Shown: positions 45,291 to 55,739 of the stretch, one piece after another
Layout of the letters: the number at the start of each line of letters is the position of its first letter
Position numbering within the stretch: position 1 is the stretch's first letter
Origin: Bradyrhizobium viridifuturi
GTDB taxonomy: Bacteria; Pseudomonadota; Alphaproteobacteria; Rhizobiales; Xanthobacteraceae
Direction: 5' to 3'
DNA length: 64,000 nucleotides
Assembly: GCF_001238275.1 (NCBI RefSeq)
Contig: NZ_LGTB01000020.1
Span: 1-64,000, forward strand
Notes under the pieces: model-generated
Seen by the model: only the letters and a program-made list of their open reading frames with translations
The model's database searches: none
Told to the model about the DNA's origin: nothing
Made by a program: the position numbers and the translations under genes

Positions 45291-46576
45291 TCCCGACCTT
45301 CATCCTCGCGCTGCTGTTCTTCCTGCTTGCGATCGGAACTCCGGTCGCGTTCGCGATGGCGTTCTCAGGCGGGCTCGGCCTCTATCTGACCGGAGGTCTT
45401 CCGATCCTGCTCGGCGTGCTGCAGACCACGCCGCTTTCGGCGGTCACCTCCTACGAGCTGATCACGATCCCGATGTTCCTGTTGATGGCGGACCTCGTGC
45501 TGCTGTCCGGCGTCGCCGACGACCTGTTCAAGACCGCGGCGGCCTGGGTCGGGCGTATTCCCGGAGGCCTCGGCATGGCGACCGCGCTCGCCGGCGCGGG
45601 TTTCGGCTCGATCTGCGGCACCAGCACGGCCTCCGCCGCGACGCTGTCCTCGACCAGCCTGCCCGCGATGATCCGCCAGGGCTATGAGCCGAAGATGGCG
45701 GCCGGTGTCGTCGCGATCTCGGGCACGCTCGCGATGCTGCTGCCGACCTCGGTGGCACTGGTCATCTTCGGCCTGCTTGCCGAGGTGAACATCGGGAAGC
45801 TGCTGATCAGCGGCATCATCCCGGCGATCTTCGTTACCATCATCATCATGTCGACGATCTACATCCTCGTGCTGCTCGATCCCTCGCGCGCGCCGACAAT
45901 CTCGGCGGTGACGTGGTCGGAGCGGTTCAGCCTGCTCTGGCAGGTCAGCCCGATGGTGGTGCTGTTCTCGATCGTTACGGGCACGATCTATCTCGGGATC
46001 GCGACCCCGACCGAAGCCTCGGCCTTCGGCGCATTCGGCGCGTTCTGTCTCGCCTGCTGGAAGCGCAAGATCAACCTGACCTCGCTCTATACGACGTTAC
46101 GGCATGCCGCCCAGGGCACCTGCATGATCGTCCTGATCATCATGTGCGCGCATATCTTCGGCTATTTCTTCACGCTGACGCAGGTGACGCAGAACATCGT
46201 CGGCTGGGTCGGCGGGCTCGATGTCTCGCGCTGGATCATCATCACGCTGATCCTGTGCGGATACATCGTGCTCGGCTCGTTCATGGATCAGATCGCGATC
46301 CTGGTGCTGACGGTTCCGATCGTGCTGCCGCTGATCAAGTCGCTCGGATTCGACCCGATCTGGTTCGGCGTCATCAAGATCGTGACCGCCGAGGTCGGCA
46401 TGATCACGCCGCCGATCGGATTGAACTGCTTCATCGTGGCGCGCTATGCACATCGCCCCGTGGGCGAGGTGTTCCACGGCACATTCCCGCATTTCATCGC
46501 GCACCTGATCGCTATCGCCATTTTCGTGGCATTCCCGGAGATCATCCTCTGGCTGCCGAACCACATGCAACATTGA
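45287..46576 (+). CDS. TRAP transporter large permease (DctM family)
   Basis: This 429-residue permease has about 12-13 helices. Hallmarks include IGTPVAFAMAFSGGLGLYL, a GSICGTSTASAATLSSTSLPAM motif, and the second repeat's ILVLTVPIVLPLIKSLGFDPIWFGV. It forms the sodium-coupled elevator domain. The start is fixed by the ATGA overlap with the DctQ stop. Confidence 0.93.
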   Translation: MIPTFILALLFFLLAIGTPVAFAMAFSGGLGLYLTGGLPILLGVLQTTPLSAVTSYELITIPMFLLMADLVLLSGVADDLFKTAAAWVGRIPGGLGMATALAGAGFGSICGTSTASAATLSSTSLPAMIRQGYEPKMAAGVVAISGTLAMLLPTSVALVIFGLLAEVNIGKLLISGIIPAIFVTIIIMSTIYILVLLDPSRAPTISAVTWSERFSLLWQVSPMVVLFSIVTGTIYLGIATPTEASAFGAFGAFCLACWKRKINLTSLYTTLRHAAQGTCMIVLIIMCAHIFGYFFTLTQVTQNIVGWVGGLDVSRWIIITLILCGYIVLGSFMDQIAILVLTVPIVLPLIKSLGFDPIWFGVIKIVTAEVGMITPPIGLNCFIVARYAHRPVGEVFHGTFPHFIAHLIAIAIFVAFPEIILWLPNHMQH

Positions 46577-46616
46577 AGAAGCCGTCGGCCGTGACGGCCA
46601 GTTCTGGGAGACCCTT

Positions 46617-47653
46617 ATGAACCTCTATTCCCGCTTGCTCGCCGGCGTCGGCACGGCCCTGCTGGCCGCTTCCACGTCGCCGGTCTTCGCCCAGGAGAAG
46701 ATCACGCTGCGCCTTGCCGACAGCCTGCCGTCGGGCCACGTGATTCATGAGCTCGTCGGCAAGCCATTCTCGGAGCTCGTCACCAAGCTGACCAATGGCC
46801 AGGTCACCTTCCAGCATTTCCCGGCCGAGCAGCTCGGCAAGGCCAAGGACATGGCCCAGCTCACCGCGCTCGGCGTCGCCGATGTGTCCTACATCGTGCC
46901 GTCCTATTCGTCCGACAAGTTTCCGCTGACGGCCGTCGCCGAACTGCCCGGCATCTTCGACAACGAATGCCAGGCTCGCTCGCCTTCTACAAGGTCTCGC
47001 ACAATGGCGGCATCCTGGAGACCAAGGAATTTGCCCCCAACCAGCTTCGACCGCTGGTGACGCTGGCGCTCCCGGCCTATCAGGTGCAGCTTGCAACCAG
47101 CCGCGAAATCAAGAGCGCAAAGGACCTTGAGGGCCTCAAGATCCGCACCACCGGCGGCGCGATGGATCTGATGATGCGCTCGATCGGCGGCGTGCCGGTA
47201 CGGATGGCCGCGCCGGAGATCTATGAATCGCTGACCCGCGGCACGCTCGACGGCTTGATCTTCTCCTTCCAGAGCTCTGCGTCCTACGACTTCGGCAAGC
47301 TGTTGAAATCGGGCACCGAGGGCCTGAATTTCGGCACTGCGATCTTCACCTATTCAATAGGTGAACTGAAGTTCAAGTCGCTGCCCGAGAATGTGCGCAA
47401 GGCGCTGATCGAAGCCGGCGAGCAGACCACGCACGAGGCCTGCAAGCGGTTCGAGGACGGCGAGAAGGCGGCAGCCGACAAGATCAAGTCGCAGGGCATG
47501 AAGGTGATCAACTTCAGCGCCGACGACAAGAAGGTATTCGACACCGCCTTCAAGTCGGTGGCACAGGATTGGGTGAAGGACGTCGACAAGCGCGGCAAGC
47601 CGGGCACCGACGTCTTCAAGGCCTTCACCGAAGCGCTGGCCGCCACCCATTGA
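46617..47653 (+). CDS. Second TRAP substrate-binding protein (DctP family), frameshifted
   Basis: The ATG at 46617 follows GGGAG. It has a signal peptide (LLAGVGTALLAASTSPVFA-QE) and the DctP features HFPAEQLGKAKDMAQL and LKIRTTGGAMDLMMRSIGGVPVRMAAPEIYESL. The frame breaks near 46974; adding one G (caggct to cagggct) turns ECQARS into ECQGSLAFYKVSHNG, which aligns with SCQGTLAYWKTARNG of the first DctP. The repaired length is ~345 residues. It is a paralogue of the DctP at 43681, so one permease may serve two ligands. Confidence 0.85.
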
Positions 47654-48891
47654 GCAACGCTCCGACGAGAGACACGCCAACCACGCCGGCAGGCCCGCTC
47701 GCCGGCGTCAGGATCATCGACCTCACCAGCGTCATGATGGGGCCCTACGCGACCATGATCCTCGGCGACTACGGCGCCGACGTGATCAAGGTCGAGAGCC
47801 CAGATGGCGACGTCATGCGCCACGCCGCCCCGATGCGCCATCCCGGGATGGGCGCGATGTACCTGCAGGGCAACCGCAACAAGCGCTCGATCGTGCTAGA
47901 CCTGAAGAAGCCGGGCGGCCGCGCTGCGCTGCTGCGGCTGGCCGCCACGGCCGACGTGTTCGTCCACAATGTCCGTCCCGCGGCGATGGCGCGGCTGAAG
48001 CTTGGCGCCGACGATCTTCTCGCGACCAACCCGCAGCTCGTCTATACCAGCCTGCACGGCTTCGGAGAGACCGGCCCCTATGCCGGCCGACCCGCCTATG
48101 ACGACCTGATCCAGGGACTGACGGCGCTGCCCGCGCTCACCGGCCAGATCACCGGTGAGCCGCGCTACTCGCCGGCCACCATGGCCGACCGCATCGTCGG
48201 CCTCAACGCGGTCCATGCCATCCTGGCGGCTCTGTTCCATCGCGAGCGCACCGGCGTGGGACAAGCCATCGAAATCCCGATGTTCGAGACCATGGCGCAG
48301 TTCGTGCTCGGCGATCACATGGCCGGCCGCAGCTTTGATCCCCCGATCGGACCGCCCGGATACTCCCGTCTGCTATCGCCCGACCGCCGCCCCTACCAGA
48401 CCAGCGACGGCTACATCTGCGCGCTGGTCTATTCCGACAAGCAATGGAACGCCTTCTTCGCCAAGATCGGCCTTGCCGAAGAGGCCGACCGCGATCCGCG
48501 GCTGAACAGTATCTCGGCCCGCACGCGGAACTACGACTTCGTCTACGACTGGTTCTCGCAGATGATGAAAACCCGCAGCACAGCCGAGTGGATGCGGTTC
48601 TTTGAAGAGGCCGATATTCCGCATGCGCCGTTGCACGATCTCGATAGCCTGATCGATGATCCGCATCTCGCCACCGTCGGGCTGATCCAATCGCTGGAGC
48701 ATCCCACGGAAGGAACGCTGCGGGTCGCCGGACCAGCCGCGACCTGGAGCCGTACACCGCCATCGATCCGGGCCTATCCGCCGAACCTCGGCGAACATGG
48801 CCACGAGATCCTGCGCGAGGCAGGGCTTGTGGATGCGGAGATTGCGGCCCTCCTCAAGGAGGGCGCGCTGATCGAGCCCAGTTCGTCCTGA
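47650..48891 (+). CDS. Class III CoA-transferase (CaiB/BaiF family)
   Basis: This is a 413-residue protein if the TTG at 47650, overlapping the DctP stop, is the start; no ATG precedes the conserved LAGVRIIDLTSVMMGPYATM. The conserved aspartate lies in GRPAYDDLIQGL, and GNRNKRSIVLDLKKPGGR binds CoA. As the last gene of the TRAP operon it probably activates the imported acid by CoA transfer. It ends base-to-base against the convergent HpcH/HpaI gene. Confidence 0.88.
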   Translation: MSNAPTRDTPTTPAGPLAGVRIIDLTSVMMGPYATMILGDYGADVIKVESPDGDVMRHAAPMRHPGMGAMYLQGNRNKRSIVLDLKKPGGRAALLRLAATADVFVHNVRPAAMARLKLGADDLLATNPQLVYTSLHGFGETGPYAGRPAYDDLIQGLTALPALTGQITGEPRYSPATMADRIVGLNAVHAILAALFHRERTGVGQAIEIPMFETMAQFVLGDHMAGRSFDPPIGPPGYSRLLSPDRRPYQTSDGYICALVYSDKQWNAFFAKIGLAEEADRDPRLNSISARTRNYDFVYDWFSQMMKTRSTAEWMRFFEEADIPHAPLHDLDSLIDDPHLATVGLIQSLEHPTEGTLRVAGPAATWSRTPPSIRAYPPNLGEHGHEILREAGLVDAEIAALLKEGALIEPSSS

Positions 48892-49745
48892 CTATTTCCG
48901 ACGTGACGCCAGGATCTTCTCAGCGGCGCGCAGATGCGGCTTGTCCAGCATCTTGCCATCCATCTTGGCGACCCCGGACGGATTATCGGCGAACGCGGCG
49001 ATCACCCGCTCCGACCAAGCGATCTCCTCATCGGTCGGCATGAAGGCCGCGTTGACGACATCGACATGCTTGGGATGGATCACGGCCTTGGCCAGGAAGC
49101 CGTCCTGCCGCGCGGCGATCGCCTCTGCCTTCAGTGCATCGAGATCGTTGATGTCGGTGGCGATGGTGTCGATCGCAACCACGCCGGCCGCGGCCGCGCC
49201 GATCAGGCAGAGATCGCGGGCAAGAATGAACGGTGAGTGATAGCGGCCGTCAGTCCGGTTGCGGGTTGCGCCGAGCGACGCCGCGAGGTCCTCCGCGCCC
49301 CACATCATTCCCCAGAGCCGCGGGCTCATGTTCTCGAAGTCGAGGATTTTCAAGACCGCCCGCGCCGTCTCGGTGGCGACTGTGACGATTCGGGTGGTGC
49401 CCTGCGCGATACCCGAGGCCGCCTCGAACGCGTCGAGATAGAGCGCGAGCTTGTTGACGTCGGCAGCGCCGGCACATTTCGGCAACACGATGCCATCGGG
49501 CTTCCCGGGCATCACGGCAGCGAGGTCGCCGAGCGTCAGGTCGGTGTCGAGCGCGTTGACGCGGATGTAGAGCTTCTGGTCCGGATTGCGCGCATCAAGC
49601 ATCTGCCGCGTGATGTCGCGCGCAACCACTTTCTGGTCCGGCGCTATGGAATCCTCGAGATCGAGGATCAGGCATCCGCCGCGGTCTTCTTCGCACTCTC
49701 GTATTTCCGGGTGCTGTCGCCGGGAACGAACAGGAACGATCGCAT
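48892..49745 (-). CDS. HpcH/HpaI aldolase/citrate lyase-family protein (CitE-like), frameshifted
   Basis: The ATG at 49745 opens MRSFLFVPGDSTRKYESAKK, the classic CitE/malyl-CoA lyase N-terminus. The frame hits a stop near 49668; one added base (ggcatc to gggcatc on plus) restores ADALILDLEDSIAPDQKV. The rest includes LYIRVNALDTDLTLGDLA, GIVLPKCAG, TETARAVL and KAVIHPKHVDVVN. The repaired length is ~284 residues. Family members cleave malyl-CoA, citramalyl-CoA or related 3-hydroxy-acyl-CoAs. It is the last gene of the minus-strand Liv/CoA operon. Confidence 0.83.
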
Positions 49746-49748
49746 CGC

Positions 49749-50204
49749 TTACGCCTTCGGCTTGCAGTGCATCAGGCCGGTGCGGCGGCAGCTCGCCACC
49801 ACCTCACCCCGCTGATTGGTCATGGTATGCTCGAATTCGACGATACCCTGGGTCGGCCGCGACTTGCTGGCCCGCTTGCCGACGATCTTGGTATGCGCTT
49901 TCAAGGTATCGCCATGAAACACCGGCTTCGGAAACTTGACGTCGGTCATGCCAAGATTGCCGACGGTCGTGCCCAGCGTCGTATCGTACACGCTCATGCC
50001 GATCATGATGCCGAGCGTGTAGAGGCTGTTGAACAGCCGCTGGCCGAATTCGGTCTTTTCGGAGAAATGCGCGTCGAGGTGCAGCGGCTGCGGGTTCATG
50101 GTCAGTAGGCTGAACATGGTGTTGTCCATCTCCGTCACGGTCCGGCTGAACTCATGATGGAATTCCTGCCCGACCTCGAACTCTTCGAAATACAATCCAG
50201 CCAT
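49749..50204 (-). CDS. MaoC-like (R)-specific hydratase/dehydratase
   Basis: This 151-residue single hot-dog domain opens MAGLYFEEFEVGQEFHHEFS and carries the hydratase motif region DAHFSEKTEFGQRLFNSLYTLGIMIG. Similar MaoC proteins act as mesaconyl-CoA or itaconyl-CoA hydratases next to CitE-like lyases. Here it lies 1 bp after the enoyl-CoA hydratase gene and 3 bp before the lyase, which supports sequential hydration and cleavage. Confidence 0.88.
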   Translation of the reverse strand: MAGLYFEEFEVGQEFHHEFSRTVTEMDNTMFSLLTMNPQPLHLDAHFSEKTEFGQRLFNSLYTLGIMIGMSVYDTTLGTTVGNLGMTDVKFPKPVFHGDTLKAHTKIVGKRASKSRPTQGIVEFEHTMTNQRGEVVASCRRTGLMHCKPKA

Positions 50205-50981
50205 TTACCGTCCCTTGTAGTTGGGCGTCCGCTTCTCGACGAACGCATTCAGCCCTTCCTGGCAATCTTCCGTCGACGCGACCACCACGAAACTTTCGGC
50301 CGTGTTCTCCACCGAGCGGCGGAAATCGGCATCGACCGCTCGCATGAAGGCATCGCGGCCGATCTTCATCACGATCGGCGATTTTATTGCCAGCTTTCGC
50401 GCAATCTCGCGAGCACGCTCCAGCGCCGTGCCCTTCGGCACCACCTCGCTCAGCAGGCCCATGCGGAAGGCCGCTGCCGCATCGAAGGGCTCGCCGAGGA
50501 ACAACGGGCCGAACGCCTGGTGCTTGCCGACCAGCCGCGGCAATTGCACGAAATGGATTGCCGGGATCAGGCCGACGTCGATCTCGGGATAGCCGAAGGT
50601 GGAGCCGTCGCCCGCGATGATCATGTCGCAGGAGATCGCGATCGTCATGCCGCCGGCGCGTACCGCGCCGTCGATCGCTGCAATCGTCGGCTTGCCCATT
50701 CGATATTGCGTATCGTTCAGTGCGAAATACAGCCGCTCGAGGAATGTCTTCGTCTCGATCGCGGGCTTGCCTCTGACGATATCGAGGTCGAGGCCGGCGC
50801 AGAACACCTTGTGGGTGCTGCTGATGATGACGGCTCGCACCGCCTCGTCATCGCGGGCTTTTGCCAGCGCCTCCAACAGCGCGTCGATCAAGGGGATGCT
50901 GAGCGCATTGACCGGCGCGCGGTCCAGCACGATCTCCGCGATCTGTCCAGTGACCGAGTAACGAACGAGGTCCGTGCTCAT
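50205..50981 (-). CDS. Enoyl-CoA hydratase/isomerase (crotonase family)
   Basis: This is a 258-residue crotonase-fold protein from the ATG at 50981 after GAGGAG. It has the oxyanion-hole segments KVFCAGLDLDIV and AAIDGAVRAGGMTIAISCDMIIAG. Of the two usual catalytic glutamates, one position reads YPEIDVGLIPA and the other is less clear, so hydratase versus another crotonase activity is open. It lies 15 bp after the CoA-transferase gene. Confidence 0.88.
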   Translation of the reverse strand: MSTDLVRYSVTGQIAEIVLDRAPVNALSIPLIDALLEALAKARDDEAVRAVIISSTHKVFCAGLDLDIVRGKPAIETKTFLERLYFALNDTQYRMGKPTIAAIDGAVRAGGMTIAISCDMIIAGDGSTFGYPEIDVGLIPAIHFVQLPRLVGKHQAFGPLFLGEPFDAAAAFRMGLLSEVVPKGTALERAREIARKLAIKSPIVMKIGRDAFMRAVDADFRRSVENTAESFVVVASTEDCQEGLNAFVEKRTPNYKGR

Positions 50982-50996
50982 AATGTGTCGTCTCCT

Positions 50997-52196
50997 CTAT
51001 CGCTTGGCTTGCCGCACCGCGCCTGATTGCAGCAAGCCGTCGATCTCAGCGGAACCAAATCCGGCTTCTGTCAGCACAGCGCGGCTGTCCTGCCCGACAT
51101 CCGGCGCAGGGCAGAGGTGATCCTCGGACAGGCTCGCGATCCCCGGCGTCCGCGGCGAATAGACCGCGCCGACGCCGGGCGTGTCCTGGCGCACCGACGC
51201 CCTGGTCGCGTCGACGTGAGCGTTGCGCAGCCATTCACCGGGATTGAGGATACGCTCCGCGATGATATCGGCCGCGTGCAGCGCCGTGAGCCAGGCATCC
51301 GTCGGCTGCGTCAGGAACACCTCGCGCAGCTGCGGGATCAGCGTGTCGGCCGCATCGGCACGCCGCGCGAAGTCGGCAAAACGCGGATCGCTGGCGAGAT
51401 CCTTGCGCGCGATTGCATTGCACAGACGTTTGTATTGCGGCTCGTTGACCAGCGTCACCATCATCCAGCCGTCCTGCGTCTGGTACGTTCCGGCCGGCAC
51501 ATTGAGCGCGCGCGGCGCACCGCCCTCGAGGATGAACTCGGCGACCTTGTGGCCAAGCAGCGCCGACGTCGACTGGCAGAGATTGACGTCGATCCAGCGG
51601 CCGGTGCCGACCGTCGCACGCGCGAACAGGGTCGTCGCGATCGCCTGGAATGCGTACACGCCGGTGACGACGTCGGAAATAGTCGTACCGACCCGATGCG
51701 GTACGCCATCGGTGCCGACGTTGACCGAGACCAGCCCCGAAAACGCCTGTGCCACCGAATCCGAGCCAGGCCGTTTTGAATACGGCCCGCTTTGCCCGAA
51801 GCCGCTGACCGAGAGATAAATCAGGCCAGGATTGTCGCGCGACAGGCTCTCGTAGCCGAGCCCGAGCCGCCCGGCGACACCGGGGCGAAATCCTTCAATC
51901 AGCACGTCGGCCTCGCGCGCCAGCCGCTGGGCGACCGCGATCCCATCCTTGTTCTTCATGTCGAGGCACAGGCTGCGCTTGCCACGGTTGTAGACCGCTG
52001 AGAGCGTCGTGTGATTGCCGTAGGTCGTGCCGAGATAGCGCGACCAATCGCCCTCGGGCGGCTCGACCTTGATCACGTCGGCGCCATAGACCCCGAGCAG
52101 CATCGCACAATAGGGCGAGGCGATCCCCTGCCCGAAATCGAGCACCTTCAGCCCGCGGTACGGCGCCTCGTGCGTCGGCGTCAGCTTCCCCGCCAT
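50997..52196 (-). CDS. Class III CoA-transferase (CaiB/BaiF family)
   Basis: This is a 399-residue protein from the ATG at 52196, preceded by GGGAGGACAA; an in-frame ATG at 52208 is less well placed. It has LKVLDFGQGIASPYCAMLLGVYGADVIKVEPP, the CoA-binding YNRGKRSLCLDMKNKDG and the conserved aspartate in RPGSDSVAQAFSG. It is located between the importer genes and the hydratase/lyase genes, so it probably makes the CoA thioester of the imported acid. Confidence 0.92.
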   Translation of the reverse strand: MAGKLTPTHEAPYRGLKVLDFGQGIASPYCAMLLGVYGADVIKVEPPEGDWSRYLGTTYGNHTTLSAVYNRGKRSLCLDMKNKDGIAVAQRLAREADVLIEGFRPGVAGRLGLGYESLSRDNPGLIYLSVSGFGQSGPYSKRPGSDSVAQAFSGLVSVNVGTDGVPHRVGTTISDVVTGVYAFQAIATTLFARATVGTGRWIDVNLCQSTSALLGHKVAEFILEGGAPRALNVPAGTYQTQDGWMMVTLVNEPQYKRLCNAIARKDLASDPRFADFARRADAADTLIPQLREVFLTQPTDAWLTALHAADIIAERILNPGEWLRNAHVDATRASVRQDTPGVGAVYSPRTPGIASLSEDHLCPAPDVGQDSRAVLTEAGFGSAEIDGLLQSGAVRQAKR

Positions 52197-52250
52197 TTGT
52201 CCTCCCACAGCCGTCGAACAGCCCTATCGGATGATCCTCTGGATCACGCC

Positions 52251-52963
<713 letters not shown>

Positions 52964-52967
<4 letters not shown>

Positions 52968-53722
52968 GCCACCGCTCCCGCGTGGTCGTCGCTGCCGAGA
53001 TAGGCTTCGATGACGGCTTCATTGCTGCGGATCGCATCCGGCGTCCCGGTCGCCAGGATCCGGCCGTAGCACAGCACGACGATCTGCGGCGCGATCTTGA
53101 ACACGATGTCCATGTCATGCTCAATGAACACGACGGTGATCTTCTGCTTCTCCCAGAGCTCGCGCACCTTGTCGATCATGCGCCAGCGCTCTTCGGTGCC
53201 CATGCCCGCGGTCGGCTCGTCCAGCAGCAGCACCTTGGGTTCGAGCACCAGCGCGAGCGCGATATCGAGCAGCTTCTGGTCACCATGCGACAGCGTCGCC
53301 GCGGTCCTGTTGCGCTTGCTGGCGAGGCCGAGCAGCTCCATCGCATGCTCAGCACGGTCGCGCGTCTCGGCCAGCGGGAAGCGGCGATGCATCACGCCGG
53401 CGCGGCGTTGATCGGCACAGACCGCGGCCAGCATCGTCTCCTCGACGGTCAACGACGGAAATATGCTGGCGACCTGGAAGGCGCGGCCGATGCCATGGCG
53501 CACGATCTCTGGCGGCGTTTTACCCGCCATGTCGACACCATTGAGCAGGATCTGTCCAGAATCAGGCCGCAGCGCACCCGTGATCAGGTTGAAGAAGGTG
53601 CTCTTTCCCGCGCCGTTGGGGCCGATCACTGCGGTGAGCGAGCCATCTGGAAAGTCGAGCGAGACGTTGTCGGTCGCCTTGACGCCGCCGAAGGATTTGG
53701 AAAGCCCGCGAATTTCCAGCAT
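52964..53722 (-). CDS. Branched-chain amino acid-type ABC transporter ATP-binding protein (LivG-like)
   Basis: This is a 252-residue ATPase from the ATG at 53722, which lies 2 bp after the permease stop. The much longer open frame upstream overlaps the permease and is not coding. Walker A is IGPNGAGKST, the degenerate signature is LSHGDQKLLDIA, and Walker B is LLLDEPTAGMG. Confidence 0.93.
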
Positions 53723-53724
53723 GG

Positions 53725-54744
53725 CTAACCGCGCCCCTCGCCGCGACGCTGCGCGAACCATTCCACGACGAAGTCCATCAGGCCCTTCCGCAGGCCGATG
53801 GCAAAGAACAGAATTACGATGCCAAGCACGATGCCGTGATACTCGGTCAGGCGCGTGACGGTATCGTTGAGGATCAAGAGCAGCACCGTGCCGACCATCG
53901 GCCCGAGGAAGGTGGTCACGCCGCCGAGCATGTTGATGAAGATGCCCTCGCCGGAGATCGTCCAATAGGCGAACTCGGGATAGGCGCCGGAGACGAACAG
54001 CGCCATGATCATGCCGCCGGTCGCGGCGAACAACGCCGCCAGCACGAATATGGTCAGCTTGGCGCGCCAGACGTCGATGCCGATGAAGCTCGCCCGCGTG
54101 GCGTTGTCGCGAATCATGCGCAGCGTGTAGCCGAACGGCGACTGTGCGATCTGGCGCATCAGGAACAGTCCGATCACCAGCAGCGCGCAGCTCGCGATGT
54201 AGAGATGCAGATGGTTGGACAGGTCGATGCCGAGAAACGGCGGCCGCGGAATGCCGCCACGCAGGCCCTGGTCGCCGCCGGTCAGCGACTGCCACGACAG
54301 GATCGTCGAATGGATCAGCATCTGGAACGCCAGCGTGACGAAGGCGAAATAGATCTCCTTCAGCCGCACGCAGATCGCACCGATGACGACGGCGACGACG
54401 AATGTCATCGCCAGCGTGGCGACGAAGGCCACCGGAATCGCGACGCCGGCCTTCTGCATCATCAGGCCGAAGCCATAGGCACCGAGGCCGAAGAACATGC
54501 CGTGCCCGAATGAGATCAGTCCGGTGTAGCCGACCAGCAGGTTGAGCGACGTCGCGAACAATCCGTAGGCTGCGCATCGGATCACGAAGTCGAGCAGTTG
54601 CTTGCTGCCGAAGATGAACGGCAGCAGCGCGAGCAGGACGAACGCCACGAGCGCGATCAGCACATCGCGATAGCGCTGCGGCCTGGCGTCGATCCGGGGA
54701 GGGGCAAGCGGCTGCGCGCCCTGCCCGGCCTGCAACTCGGTCAT
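53725..54744 (-). CDS. Branched-chain amino acid-type ABC transporter permease (LivM-like)
   Basis: This 339-residue permease has the LivM signature GYTGLISFGHGMFFGLGAYG and the coupling loop MIRDNATRASFIGIDV. The start overlaps the LivH-like stop by four bases. About nine to ten helices are visible. Confidence 0.93.
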   Translation of the reverse strand: MTELQAGQGAQPLAPPRIDARPQRYRDVLIALVAFVLLALLPFIFGSKQLLDFVIRCAAYGLFATSLNLLVGYTGLISFGHGMFFGLGAYGFGLMMQKAGVAIPVAFVATLAMTFVVAVVIGAICVRLKEIYFAFVTLAFQMLIHSTILSWQSLTGGDQGLRGGIPRPPFLGIDLSNHLHLYIASCALLVIGLFLMRQIAQSPFGYTLRMIRDNATRASFIGIDVWRAKLTIFVLAALFAATGGMIMALFVSGAYPEFAYWTISGEGIFINMLGGVTTFLGPMVGTVLLLILNDTVTRLTEYHGIVLGIVILFFAIGLRKGLMDFVVEWFAQRRGEGRG

Positions 54745-55651
54745 GCGACCTCCTTGCCGAACAGGCCGGTCGGACGCGACACCAGCACGATCACCATGAA
54801 GAGATACATCAGCCCCTCGGTGAACAGCGGGAAGCCGAGCGATCCGAACGAGCGGATCAATCCGATCAGCAGCGCACCAATCAGGGCGCCCAGGATCGAT
54901 CCCATGCCGCCGATCACGGTGACGATGAAGGATTCGATCAGAACCGAGAAACCCATGCCCGGCGTCAGCGAGCGCACCGGCGCCGCCAGCGCTCCCGCGA
55001 GCCCCGCCAGCATGCCGCCGAGCGCAAACACGCCGCCATAGATCAGCCCGGTGTTGATGCCGAGCGCCGATACCATACCGGGGTTATGTGCCGCCGCCCG
55101 GATCACCTTGCCGATCCTAGAGCGCGCCAGCCCCAGCCCGAGAATCACGGCCGCAGCGAGCGCCACGCCGATCAGCAGCAGGTAGTACGGCGGCACCACG
55201 CCGCCGGCGATGAACAGTGGCGGCACCTGAAAGGCGGCCGGCATACCCATCGATTTGAATTCCGGTCCCCAGATCATGCGGACGACGTCGTCGAAGATCA
55301 GCACGAAGGCATAGCAGACCAGGAGCTGCATCAGCACGTCGCGGCCGTAGACCCGGCTCATGAACACGCGCTCGAAGATCAGGCCGAGGATCGCGGTGCC
55401 GGCCGCGCCACTCAGCATCGCCAGCGCAAAGCTTCCCGTGAGCTGGTAGGCCGTCATCGCAAAATAGGCGCCAAACATGTAGAAGGCGCCGTGGCTGAAA
55501 TTGACCACCTTGAGCACGCCGAAGATCAGGGTCAGCCCGACGGCGACGAGAAACAGCAGCATGCCGATGATCAGCCGCTGGTGGTCTGGGTCACCAGGCA
55601 GGCAGGGCTGGCGAGGCAACTGGCGAGCGCGTCGAGGTCCACGAGAATCAT
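54741..55651 (-). CDS. Branched-chain amino acid-type ABC transporter permease (LivH-like), frameshifted N-terminus
   Basis: From the ATG at 55651 the frame reads MILVDLDALASCLASPACLV and stops after TTSG. One added base near 55576 (agccg to agcccg on plus) joins it to LIIGMLLFLVAVGLTLIFG and the typical LivH body (VVNFSHGAFYMFGAYF, VIGGMGSILGAL), ~303 residues. Without repair, an ATG at 55655 in the other frame gives an arginine-rich, non-membrane leader that is unlike the family. I favour the repaired form. Confidence 0.82.
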
Positions 55652-55739
55652 CCATTACGGCGGGCCGCAACGCCGGCGCGCGACAAGCATCAGATGAAAG
55701 GCGGAGACAGCTTGCGGCCCTCTCCGCCTGACATGTGGA

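Noticed and set aside
55655-55670. Alternative arginine-rich N-terminus for the LivH-like permease
   Set aside because: It would give a charged leader unlike LivH proteins; a one-base repair gives a short leader that runs into the usual LivH body.
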